DNA of 64,000 nucleotides, taken from the NCBI GenBank assembly GCA_963710535.1, contig CAVQAW010000007.1, positions 186,001-250,000 of the forward strand, written 5' to 3'. Under the pieces are notes generated by a model. It worked only from the letters and a program-made list of their open reading frames with translations. It was not told the DNA's origin and did not search any database. Source of the DNA: Pelagihabitans sp963710535 (lineage in GTDB: Bacteria; Bacteroidota; Bacteroidia; Flavobacteriales; Flavobacteriaceae). Position numbers and translations under genes: made by a program. The first letter of the stretch is position 1; every line of letters begins with the position of its first letter. Below are positions 17,441 through 26,525 of the stretch, in pieces.

Positions 17441-19870
17441 ATGAAAAGCTTCTACCACACAAAAAGGAAATTCCCCGTTGTTCTAGGCATGGCCTTTTTA
17501 CTGCTCCTGGCCTGTAAGGAAAACAAAAAGGACGAAACAAGGCTAATCGTAAACGGACTTACAGACGAAGTTTCCGTGATCCGGGATGCGGCCGGCATCA
17601 ACCACATTTATGCCAATAACCAACGCGATCTTTTTTTCGCCCAAGGGTATTGTGCGGCAAAAGATCGGCTCTTTCAATTTGAAATTTGGAGGAGGCAGGC
17701 CACGGGGACCGTTGCGGAACTATTGGGGCCGAGGGAGTTACAGCGCGACATTGGCACCCGCCTGTTCCAGTTCAGGGGCGATATGAAAACGGAGATGAAG
17801 CACTATCATCCCGATGGGATCGAGATCATTACGGCCTATACCGATGGGGTGAACGCCTATATCGAGGAAGCACTGGAACATCCGGAGCTTCTGCCCCTCC
17901 CGTTCAGGGCCTTGGGCATCGAACCCCAAAAGTGGACGCCCGAAGTCATTGTTTCGAGGCATCAGGGCCTTTTGGGAAACATTACCGAAGAACTTGATTA
18001 TGGCAGGGCCGTTGTTCAATTGGGCGTTGACAAAGTGAAGGAATATTCCTGGTTCCATCCCAAGGACCCCAATATGGCCCTGGATTCCGCTATCGATGGA
18101 TCCCTGCTATCACAGGATATTTTGGCGCTTTACAATGCCTATCGCGATCCTTTGGTGTTCCAACCGGAAGATGTGCTCCCGGAATTCCGTACCGAAGTTG
18201 CCCAAAAGGTCGTTTTCGGAAGCCTTAACCATGCTACACCGCAAAAAGACGCACAGTTTTTAGGAAGCAACAATTGGGTCACGGCACCGGCACTGGCAGA
18301 CAACAAACATGCCTATATGGCCAATGATCCGCATAGACGGTTGGCCATTCCTTCGTTGCGCTATTGGGTGCACCTATCGGCCCCGGGCTGGAATGTGATA
18401 GGGGGCGGGGAACCGGAAATTCCAGGAGTCTCCATAGGGCATAACGACCACGGCGCATGGGGCCTGACGGTCTTCGAAACCGACGGGGAAGACCTGTATG
18501 TGTACGACCTTAACCCGGAAAACCTGAACCAGTACAGTTACGGTGGTGCCTGGGAAGACATGCGACAGATCAAGGAAACCATTGCTGTCAAAAATAACGA
18601 AGATGTTTCGGTTACCTTGAACTATACACGGCACGGACCGGTAACCCATATCGATTCAATCCACCAGAAGGCCTATGCGGTGAGATGCGCTTGGCTCGAA
18701 CCCGGCGGAGCACCCTATTTGGCGTCCTTGCGGATGGATCAAGCCAAGACCTGGGAAGAATTCCAAGCCGCCTGCAACTACAGCAATATTCCGGGTGAAA
18801 ACATGATCTGGGCCGACCCTCAGGGCAATATCGGCTGGCAGGCCGTGGGCATTGCCCCGATCAGACGGAATTTCAGCGGAATGGTTCCCGTACCGGGAGA
18901 CGGCCGCTATGAATGGGACGGCTACCTGCCGATTATTGAAAAGCCGAACCAATTCAATCCGATCAACGGCTTTATCGCTACGGCCAACCAAAATGTCACC
19001 CCTGACGACTACCCCCACTGGGATGCCATAGGCTATGGGTGGTCCGACCCCTTCAGGGGCATGAGGATCAACGAGGTTTTGGGGTCAAATTCGAAACTCG
19101 GGATGGAGGAGATGAAATCGCTGCAGACCGATTATCTATCCATACCGGCCCGTAATTTGGTCCCCTTGCTCATGAAGTTGGAAACCAAGGAGGTGCGGGT
19201 CATTGCCGCAAAAGACCTGCTCAGGGATTGGGATTATCGACTCGATAAAAATTCGATCGCCGCAGGGATTTACGTTGCTTGGGAGAAGGAGCTACAGTAC
19301 CGACTCTTGGATTATTTTCCCGATCCGGGGGCCGAAATACTCATTTCGAACCTGCAAATGGGCAGGTTGCTGCCCTGGATCCTTCAGCCGGAGACCAAAT
19401 TCGGGCCCAACGCACAGGAGAAAAGGGATGCATATTTGATAGGTACATTCGAATCGGCCGTTATGGCCTTAACCGATAAACTGGGACAGAATATGGGCCG
19501 TTGGCAATACGGACAAGCAGCCTACAAGCACGTGCAGATCAAGCATCCCTTGGGCGATGTGGTCAATACCGATTTACGGTCGCGTTTGAACACCAGTCTG
19601 AAACCAAGGGGCGGAAACCAGCATACCCCAGGTTCTACGGGCAGTTCCGATGGCCAATTGTATGGGGCTACCTTCAAGATCATTGTGGATGTCAACGATT
19701 GGGATAATACCGTGGGCACCAATCCGCCCGGACAATCGGGAGATCCAGATAGTCCCTATTATAAAAACCTGTATGACCAATGGGCAGACGACCAGTATTT
19801 CCCGGTCTATTTTTCAAAATCCAAGATCGATGCCGTTGGGCAGGAACGTACGCTATTGTTGCCCAGATGA
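17441..19870 (+). CDS. Penicillin acylase family lipoprotein
   Basis: An 809-residue Ntn-hydrolase. A lipoprotein signal ends in LLLAC with Cys25. The catalytic N-terminal Ser of the mature beta chain is Ser276 in FLGSNNWVTAP, exposed by autocatalytic removal of the spacer. A downstream Asn-containing segment (ATANQNVTP) is typical of the family. Members cleave amide bonds of beta-lactams, acyl-homoserine lactones or other acyl amides; the natural substrate here cannot be told. The lipobox indicates membrane anchoring in the periplasm or on the surface. ATG 17441 is used because the upstream 26-residue extension is not signal-like. It is followed by another lipoprotein gene after 100 bp. Confidence 0.9.
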   Translation: MKSFYHTKRKFPVVLGMAFLLLLACKENKKDETRLIVNGLTDEVSVIRDAAGINHIYANNQRDLFFAQGYCAAKDRLFQFEIWRRQATGTVAELLGPRELQRDIGTRLFQFRGDMKTEMKHYHPDGIEIITAYTDGVNAYIEEALEHPELLPLPFRALGIEPQKWTPEVIVSRHQGLLGNITEELDYGRAVVQLGVDKVKEYSWFHPKDPNMALDSAIDGSLLSQDILALYNAYRDPLVFQPEDVLPEFRTEVAQKVVFGSLNHATPQKDAQFLGSNNWVTAPALADNKHAYMANDPHRRLAIPSLRYWVHLSAPGWNVIGGGEPEIPGVSIGHNDHGAWGLTVFETDGEDLYVYDLNPENLNQYSYGGAWEDMRQIKETIAVKNNEDVSVTLNYTRHGPVTHIDSIHQKAYAVRCAWLEPGGAPYLASLRMDQAKTWEEFQAACNYSNIPGENMIWADPQGNIGWQAVGIAPIRRNFSGMVPVPGDGRYEWDGYLPIIEKPNQFNPINGFIATANQNVTPDDYPHWDAIGYGWSDPFRGMRINEVLGSNSKLGMEEMKSLQTDYLSIPARNLVPLLMKLETKEVRVIAAKDLLRDWDYRLDKNSIAAGIYVAWEKELQYRLLDYFPDPGAEILISNLQMGRLLPWILQPETKFGPNAQEKRDAYLIGTFESAVMALTDKLGQNMGRWQYGQAAYKHVQIKHPLGDVVNTDLRSRLNTSLKPRGGNQHTPGSTGSSDGQLYGATFKIIVDVNDWDNTVGTNPPGQSGDPDSPYYKNLYDQWADDQYFPVYFSKSKIDAVGQERTLLLPR

Positions 19871-19973
19871 ACATCGGTCACCGTTCGCTTTTGGCGGTAA
19901 ATTTTTTTTGAGGCGTCCATTGGGCATTTTTGGGAATTGATTATCTTAAGGATTCCCTTTTAATGCGATGTAA

Positions 19974-22900
19974 ATGACGATTAAATTACCCGGAAATTCC
20001 CACACCAGGGCAAGCGCTCTATTTTGGCCGATGCTTTGTTTGTTGGGGTGTCAATCCCATACGGCCGACTTGCCCGAAGGTTTTCAAATCCACCCTGATT
20101 TTATGTTGCAATTGGTGGCCGTCGAACCACTGCTGTTCGATCCGGTTGATTTGCAATTCGATGAACAGGGCCGCACCTACGTACTGGAGATGCCGGGATA
20201 CCCCAATCGAGATGCCGAGAGCCGTTTGGTAGAACTCATTGATTCGGACAAAGACGGTATATATGATCTAAGACAACTTATGGATGACAGTTTGGGGATT
20301 GCTTCCTCGTTCATGCCCTACAAAAAAGGTTTTCTGGTGGCCGCACCGCCCAATCTGATGTGGATTGCCGATGCTGATCAGGACGGTAAAATAGACCATC
20401 GCCAAAAAATCATGGACGGATTTAGTACCGGCAACCTACAACATAATTTTAATGGTTTGAGCTATGGCATCGATAATTGGATCTATGCCGCCAACGGCGG
20501 TAATTCGGGAACTCCTTATTTTGTCAAGCGACCGCAGGAAGTCATTGATCTAAGGGACGGGGATTTTAAATTTGATCTTGAAGCCGAAAAATTGGTGCGG
20601 ATCGGGGAATCTTCGGGTGGTTATAAATTGACGTTTGACGATTGGGGACGTCTGTATGAAACCCATAATTTGGAGCATGTTTCCCAACTGGTCTTTGAGG
20701 ACCGTTATTTGGAGGGATTGCCCTTGTCGTCTGCCCACGCATTGATGAACATCAGCGACCATGAAGAAAACGGGCTCTCGCGAATTTATCCGATCGGGGA
20801 ACAGCATACACGGGTGAACCACCCTGAGCAATCGGGTTATTTTTCGGGAGCTTGTGGCATAACCCACTATGGTGGGGGCGCTTTTCCTGGCGCATTCAAC
20901 CAAAGTATTCTGGTTGCCGACTGTGTCTTAAATTTAGTGCACATCGATGTACTGGTAAACCATGGAAGTGCCATGAGCGCCTCAAGGATGATCGACAAAG
21001 CCGAATTTTTGGCCTCGAACGACCGTTCTTTCAGGCCGGTGAACATGGCCGTGGGCCCCGATGGGGCTTTGTATGTGGTTGATATGCACAGGGAAGTGAT
21101 CGAACATCCCGAATGGATACCCGATGAATTGGAAGCAACCATGGATCTTGAGGCGGGAAAAGAAAAAGGACGGATTTACAAGGTCGTTCCAAAAGGCCCT
21201 TGGTCGCCCCTCGAATTGGATCTGAATCCGGATGACCCCTCCTCTTTGGTCGCAGCATTGGGGAACCCGAATCAATGGACCCGGCTAACGGCACAGCGAT
21301 TGCTGGTTTCCAATCAAATCACATTGGCAGTACCCTTGTTGAAGAACCAGTTGCGCAATTCCGACAACGCTTTCTCCAGGGTGCATGCGTTATGGACCCT
21401 TGAAGGCCTACATGCTTTGGAGACCGCGGAATTAATGCGGGTCTTCCAAGATGCCATTCCGGAGATTCGTGAAAATGCCATTAAAATTGCCGAACGGCGT
21501 CTGAACGGTGACATTGGGCTGATCGACGATATGATCGACTTAACAATGGACAAGGATGCCAAGGTACGCATGCAGGCGGTGCTCGCTTTGGGCATGCTTT
21601 CCGATGAAGACTATGCCAAAATTGGCCCTGACCTCCGTGCTGTTCTCTCCCAGAGGTTATCCGACACCTTGAACGATGAATGGGCCACCAAGGCCATTGC
21701 TGCTACCATGCAAAGGCAGGCCTTACCTTTTTCAATGAAGGTTTTGGAGGACAAAAAAGGGCCACTGACCAAGGCAGAATTGAACCTTCTGATTTTGTTG
21801 GCCAAGAAAATAGGAAAGGAGGGTAAAATGGATGACTTAGCGACCCTGCTCGGGGGCCTACACGAATTCGGAGTCATGACCGACGTTCAAACCGAATTGA
21901 TTGAGGCATTGGCACAAGGTCGGGAAAAAGGAATGCAGCCGAATCAACGGCTTGCCAATACTTCGGAATTCATCAATGCGATCGCCCGCTTGGAAGGGCA
22001 AAACAACGTCGCCTTGATAAGGGCCTCAGGTCATTTACGGCAGACCATGCAAATGCCCTTATCGGAGCAGCTGAAAACTTTGATGCGCACCGCCTCGGTC
22101 GCGGTGTTCGACCCAGCCTTGACCGCAGCACAGCGCTTGGAACAGCTCCGTCTCATCGGTCTTGGCGATTTTAAGAACAGCAGCGCCATTTTGTTCAAGT
22201 TATTGGATAGCAAACAGCCCCTTGCATTACAGGAGGAGGCCCTCTCCCAATTGGGGGAAGTCAACGATTCTCAAATTGGTCTAAAATTATTGGAACTTTG
22301 GCCACTATTGGGACCGAATATTCGAAAAAGGGCTACCGATATTCTTTTGTACAAATCTTTTAACCATGACAATTTGTTAACCGCGATGGAAACGGGCAAA
22401 GTAAGTTTAGGAGAGTTCAATTTAGATTTGGAAAGACGCCGTGTGCTTTTGTTCTCCAATGACCAAAGCGTTAGGAACCGTGCAAAAATGTTGTTCAATG
22501 ATGCAGGAGTGGTGACCAGAAAGGCTGCGATTGAAAAAATGCGTCCCGCACTTACCCTAAAGGGTTCGGCCGATGCCGGGGCCCAAATATTCAATGTGCA
22601 ATGTGCCCAGTGTCATCGATATGGGAATATAGGAAAAGATGTCGGACCTGTTTTGACCGAGGTAAGCAGAAAAAGCAAAGAATCCTTATTATATGAGATA
22701 TTAGATCCGAATGCAGCCGTAGATACTCAATTTCTGAACCATCAGGTCAAGACCAAAGAAGGCAACATCTTTTCGGGCTTGGTATCCCATGAAAGCGATA
22801 TTGAGATATCATTGAAGATGATCGGGGGGAGGGAGCTAACAATTCCCAAATCAAACATTGAACAATTTACTTCCTTGGGTACGTCCTTAATGGTAGAAGG

Positions 22901-22976
22901 GCTTGAAGCTAATATTAACCCACAAGAAATGGCAAATCTTTTGGCTTTTTTACAGCAAACCCCTTCAAAATTTTAG
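19974..22976 (+). CDS. PVC-type sorbosone dehydrogenase-like / HEAT / cytochrome lipoprotein
   Basis: A 1000-residue lipoprotein (LCLLGC, Cys26) with three parts. An N-terminal beta-propeller of the glucose/sorbosone dehydrogenase (membrane-bound dehydrogenase) type contains DLQFDEQGRTYVLEMPGYP and VGPDGALYVVDMHRE. A central HEAT-like alpha-solenoid spans about 415-840. A C-terminal haem-binding c-type cytochrome domain has C877-x2-C880-H881 (CAQCHR) and the late GKDVGPVLTEVS segment. This combination is abundant in Planctomycetes and occurs in marine Bacteroidota. The likely role is oxidation of sugars or alcohols at the cell surface with electron transfer through the haem domain; the substrate and the quinone cofactor are unknown. 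The ATG at 19974 gives a good lipoprotein signal. Confidence 0.88.
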   Translation: MTIKLPGNSHTRASALFWPMLCLLGCQSHTADLPEGFQIHPDFMLQLVAVEPLLFDPVDLQFDEQGRTYVLEMPGYPNRDAESRLVELIDSDKDGIYDLRQLMDDSLGIASSFMPYKKGFLVAAPPNLMWIADADQDGKIDHRQKIMDGFSTGNLQHNFNGLSYGIDNWIYAANGGNSGTPYFVKRPQEVIDLRDGDFKFDLEAEKLVRIGESSGGYKLTFDDWGRLYETHNLEHVSQLVFEDRYLEGLPLSSAHALMNISDHEENGLSRIYPIGEQHTRVNHPEQSGYFSGACGITHYGGGAFPGAFNQSILVADCVLNLVHIDVLVNHGSAMSASRMIDKAEFLASNDRSFRPVNMAVGPDGALYVVDMHREVIEHPEWIPDELEATMDLEAGKEKGRIYKVVPKGPWSPLELDLNPDDPSSLVAALGNPNQWTRLTAQRLLVSNQITLAVPLLKNQLRNSDNAFSRVHALWTLEGLHALETAELMRVFQDAIPEIRENAIKIAERRLNGDIGLIDDMIDLTMDKDAKVRMQAVLALGMLSDEDYAKIGPDLRAVLSQRLSDTLNDEWATKAIAATMQRQALPFSMKVLEDKKGPLTKAELNLLILLAKKIGKEGKMDDLATLLGGLHEFGVMTDVQTELIEALAQGREKGMQPNQRLANTSEFINAIARLEGQNNVALIRASGHLRQTMQMPLSEQLKTLMRTASVAVFDPALTAAQRLEQLRLIGLGDFKNSSAILFKLLDSKQPLALQEEALSQLGEVNDSQIGLKLLELWPLLGPNIRKRATDILLYKSFNHDNLLTAMETGKVSLGEFNLDLERRRVLLFSNDQSVRNRAKMLFNDAGVVTRKAAIEKMRPALTLKGSADAGAQIFNVQCAQCHRYGNIGKDVGPVLTEVSRKSKESLLYEILDPNAAVDTQFLNHQVKTKEGNIFSGLVSHESDIEISLKMIGGRELTIPKSNIEQFTSLGTSLMVEGLEANINPQEMANLLAFLQQTPSKF

Positions 22977-23066
22977 AAAGACAAGGTAAGATATTCCGGG
23001 GCAATGGAAACTTTAAAACGTTACCTGCTCACAGCATGAAAAGAAAAAAGCCAATTTCGTCTGCTG

Positions 23067-24629
23067 TTATTTTTCCACACGTTGCAAGTCAAGGTCTTGA
23101 AAATCGAAACTAAAATCGATGTTGGGGGAAATTCCTTTCATCTTCAGACCGATGGCCATGCCGTTTTCATCTAGACTGAACATCGCAAAAGCATCGGCAT
23201 TCATATCTTGGTATTCCCATTTCACGGCAAAGGTGTTCGCTTTATAAAATTGCATGGGGCCGTTCAATTTTGGGGAGCGTTCACTTTTGATCCATAGTTG
23301 ATCTCCCTTCAAAAACACTTCCATACGGCCGAACCATGCATCCTCGTAGGTTCCCAAATAATCACTTGCATTGATTTTGGTATTTTTTGCGGCCTTCACG
23401 GTTTCCCAAACCGCTGTGGTGACAGCATCGCCCAGTGCTTTGTTCTTTTGTAGCCATTCATAATTTTTTTCGACCCATTGTCCATCTTCAAGGCCAAGGT
23501 AACCATCAACGATGGTTTGGGAAACGGATCCGAAAAATACGCCGCCCCCGGGTTCGGTATTGGTCAGGACCACCACCCCGAGATTTAGATCGGGTACCAA
23601 AATGGTTTTTGAGAGCATTCCTGGCAGTCCGCCTGTATGCGATACCATCATGTTGCCCAAGGCATCGGTCAGGAACCAACCCAAACCGTACCCTGCAAAA
23701 TGTGCCTTGTATCGGGGGTTGGTGCTCGCGTCGAGCGTCGTGTGGATTTTCCAGATTTCCCGTTGGCTTGCTACGCTGAACAAGGTATCCTTTAAGGCCG
23801 GCCCATAGGCACCCTTATTGAGATGAAGCAGCATCCATTGGGAAAGGTCGTCAACATTCGCATAAATGCCCCCGGCCGCTCCATTGATCATTTCTTCATA
23901 GTCGGAGAATGATTTCATGCTGCCATAGGCAGTGGTATGTGGGGAAGCGAGCTGGCTGCGATTTTTCACCTCTTTTAGGGACGGAAAGGAGTTGTCCATG
24001 CCCAAGGGGTCAAAAATCCGGGTTTGGATGAACCGCTCCCACGACATGCCGCTCTTTCGCGCAATCAGCTCCCCTGCCACCAGATACAGTAAATTATCGT
24101 AGTCGAACTGGGTACGAAGGGCCGACACCGGTTTAAAATGTTGGAAACTGACCAAGATGTCATCGATGGTGAAGTTCGATCCATCGGGAAAGATCATCAG
24201 GTCACCAATGCCAAGTCCCAAGCCACTTCGATGGGTGAGCAGGTCTTGGATATTGAAGTTTTCGGTCACATAGGCATTGTACATTTTGAACTCTGGAACA
24301 TGATCGATGACCCGATCGGTCCACTTAATTTTCCCCTCTTCCACGAGGAGGGCCAGCGCAAGGGTTGTAAAGGCCTTACTGTTGGAAGCAATGGCAAAAG
24401 GGGTATGTTCGGTGACTTTTTCGCCGGTGCCCACGTTTTTTACCCCGTACCCCTTGCTGTGTATGATCTGTCCATCCTTTACAATGGCCACGGCCGCACC
24501 GGCCACCTCGAACTTATCCAAGGCATTGGCCACCAGCGCATCGATTTCCGCAGTGGTCAGCTGCGAAAACGTCACGATGGGAAAAAGACACATCAAGAGC
24601 AGTATCAGCGATATGGGATTGTTTTTCAT
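23067..24629 (-). CDS. Serine beta-lactamase-like hydrolase, exported
   Basis: A 520-residue exported class C beta-lactamase / D-alanyl carboxypeptidase fold protein. A signal peptide (MKNNPISLILLLMCLF) is followed by Ser82-x-x-Lys85 (SNSK), Tyr177-x-Asn179 (YDN) and a C-terminal HTGG motif, the three catalytic motifs. A DUF3471-type C-terminal domain of about 100 residues follows. These proteins hydrolyse peptides or esters; most are not true beta-lactamases. It converges with the cytochrome gene and starts a same-strand group with the oxidoreductase gene 103 bp upstream. Activity on antibiotics is not implied by the sequence. Confidence 0.85.
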   Translation of the reverse strand: MKNNPISLILLLMCLFPIVTFSQLTTAEIDALVANALDKFEVAGAAVAIVKDGQIIHSKGYGVKNVGTGEKVTEHTPFAIASNSKAFTTLALALLVEEGKIKWTDRVIDHVPEFKMYNAYVTENFNIQDLLTHRSGLGLGIGDLMIFPDGSNFTIDDILVSFQHFKPVSALRTQFDYDNLLYLVAGELIARKSGMSWERFIQTRIFDPLGMDNSFPSLKEVKNRSQLASPHTTAYGSMKSFSDYEEMINGAAGGIYANVDDLSQWMLLHLNKGAYGPALKDTLFSVASQREIWKIHTTLDASTNPRYKAHFAGYGLGWFLTDALGNMMVSHTGGLPGMLSKTILVPDLNLGVVVLTNTEPGGGVFFGSVSQTIVDGYLGLEDGQWVEKNYEWLQKNKALGDAVTTAVWETVKAAKNTKINASDYLGTYEDAWFGRMEVFLKGDQLWIKSERSPKLNGPMQFYKANTFAVKWEYQDMNADAFAMFSLDENGMAIGLKMKGISPNIDFSFDFQDLDLQRVEK

Positions 24630-24732
24630 GATTTATTCGGTTTTATGGGGGAGAAGATAACATTATTTTGGGATAGCTTGCTTGTCACGATCCGAGGGGC
24701 GGGTTATGAAGATGGCATGGAACGGTTCATGA

Positions 24733-25836
24733 TCAATTTAGGATAACTGTTTTTTGGGTTTTGGCGCTGCGTATGGCGGCATCAAGGATCTCCATGGCTA
24801 CCATATTATTTTCAAGGGAATAGGGGTCGAAGGCATCCAAAACTTCTTCACCCCTCACCACTGCCGCGAACAGGGCGAACGGATCATTATAGGGCGCTGC
24901 CCTTTCTTCCAAGACCATGGTCTCTTCCGAAAAGCCGTCATATCCTTCCGACATCCTTATTCTTAATTGGTTGCGGTTATCGGCATAGATCACCCCGGTT
25001 TCCCCATAGATTTCCATATCCTTTCTGCCAATGGGCCAGTTCCAGGAAGGTTCCAAGATGGCCATGGATCCCTCATAAGCCAGGATTATGGTCGCATCAT
25101 CGTCTACTTTTGGGTTGTTCTCGGCCTGTAGCTGTTGGGTGACCGCTGTCACCGAATGGGGTCTTTTTCCGGCGTGCAGCCAGGTCAACAGGTTTGTCCC
25201 GTAGCAGCCGAAATCGGTGATGGCCCCACCACCATTTAATTCGGGATCTGCAAGCCACTCCAAAAACTCCTTGCTCACCCCTATTTTTTTGGGTCCCTTA
25301 TGCCCATCCCTAACGATGACTTTCCGCATTTCCCCCACTTTTCCGGCATTCAAAAGTTCATGCGCCTTTTCATTGGTCGGGTACCAAGAGGTTTCATAAT
25401 TGGTGAGGAGCTCGATGTCATGTTTTTTGGCAAGTACCTCCATTTTTTTGGCGTGGTCATAACTCACCGCCAATGGCTTTTCGACCATCACGTGTATCCC
25501 TTTTGGGGCACAGGTTTCCACCACGGTGAGATGGTCTTTGATGTTTCCAAAAGCGGCAACCGCTTCGGGTTGAACGGCCGCGATCATTTCTTCCATGGTA
25601 TCATATACCAAATCCATCGAAAATCCATGTTGTTCCGATAGGCGTTGTGCCAGATCCCGGTTCGTTTCCACGATGCCCACCATTTCCACATCCCCCAGAT
25701 CTTCACGGCTCAAGATCCAGCCTACATGGCCATGGGTGAGCCCCACCACGCCCAGTTTCAAGGTTTTTTTCTGGGAATAGGTGCTCAATACGGTAATCAG
25801 CATCAAAAAAAATGCAAAGGGAAGCTTGTTGGTCAT
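24733..25836 (-). CDS. Exported Gfo/Idh/MocA family oxidoreductase
   Basis: A 367-residue NAD(P)-dependent oxidoreductase-type protein. The Rossmann start LKLGVVGLTHGH (27-37) and the conserved EKPL (Glu119-Lys120) define the family. These enzymes act on sugars, inositols or glycosides. An unusual feature is the clear Sec signal peptide (TNKLPFAFFLMLITVLSTYSQ) before the fold. Gfo/Idh/MocA proteins that are exported usually use the Tat route because they fold with cofactor. Another is that the glycine motif GVVGLTHGH is not the common GxGxxG. The substrate is unknown. It is followed by the beta-lactamase-like gene. Confidence 0.85.
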   Translation of the reverse strand: MTNKLPFAFFLMLITVLSTYSQKKTLKLGVVGLTHGHVGWILSREDLGDVEMVGIVETNRDLAQRLSEQHGFSMDLVYDTMEEMIAAVQPEAVAAFGNIKDHLTVVETCAPKGIHVMVEKPLAVSYDHAKKMEVLAKKHDIELLTNYETSWYPTNEKAHELLNAGKVGEMRKVIVRDGHKGPKKIGVSKEFLEWLADPELNGGGAITDFGCYGTNLLTWLHAGKRPHSVTAVTQQLQAENNPKVDDDATIILAYEGSMAILEPSWNWPIGRKDMEIYGETGVIYADNRNQLRIRMSEGYDGFSEETMVLEERAAPYNDPFALFAAVVRGEEVLDAFDPYSLENNMVAMEILDAAIRSAKTQKTVILN

Positions 25837-25874
25837 AGGACTGGGATTTAAGGAATATTGATGGTTTTAGGGTT

Positions 25875-26420
25875 TTATTGGCCCGCCTTTTCATAGGCTT
25901 CTGCCAGCCATTGGATAAGTTCTTTGTCAACCTCTTCCTGGCTGGTCAATTGCACCCGATGCGTGCACATGGTACCAAAAGGCCCGGAATGCTCCAACCT
26001 CTTGGTCAAAGGCTTTCCCGTCAGTTTTAATCCTAGGTCTATCCTGGTTTTCGACGCGGGCTTGATCAGGGCAAATTGTTTTTTTCGAATGAGGCTGACG
26101 CTCCCTTTCTTGGGGGTAATGGTGACTTCCGATCCCAATTTATCAACGGTGGCCATCAATTTTTCATAAATGGGCATTAAGCCTTCCTTGCCCTGATATT
26201 GTTGGGCGATCAAATCTTCGGGGGCCGTGACCCCTTCTTTTGACAAGACAACGATGGTATTCGCAAAACCGTGGGTGACCCCATGACTTTCTTTTAAAAA
26301 TTTTATTGCTTCGCCGTGCTTGGTAAATTTTTTGGCCTGGAGCATCTTTTTCCACTCCTGTAATGACTTGCCCGTTTTCTCGGGCATATTGTCGATCATG
26401 GTCTGCAGCGCTTTGTCCAT
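25875..26420 (-). CDS. DUF4287 / DUF5655 domain protein
   Basis: A 181-residue cytoplasmic protein. The N-terminal part (about 1-75) matches DUF4287 (MPEKTGKSLQEW; GVTHGFANTIV). The C-terminal part (about 80-181) has the DUF5655 pattern (TITPKKGSVSLIRKKQFALI and RIDLGLKLTG). The function is unknown; proteins of this kind are common in soil and marine bacteria and are sometimes annotated as transporter-like by error. It lies in a minus-strand run but is separated from both neighbours by about 40-105 bp. Confidence 0.82.
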   Translation of the reverse strand: MDKALQTMIDNMPEKTGKSLQEWKKMLQAKKFTKHGEAIKFLKESHGVTHGFANTIVVLSKEGVTAPEDLIAQQYQGKEGLMPIYEKLMATVDKLGSEVTITPKKGSVSLIRKKQFALIKPASKTRIDLGLKLTGKPLTKRLEHSGPFGTMCTHRVQLTSQEEVDKELIQWLAEAYEKAGQ

Positions 26421-26525
26421 AATATATCATATTGGGCTTTCCTCGGATGGCCTGTAGCGTAAAGCCATTAGATGTGGTGAATTATGTATGTTGGGCCGTT
26501 CGTTGGCTTTTTGGTCGGTATTAAA

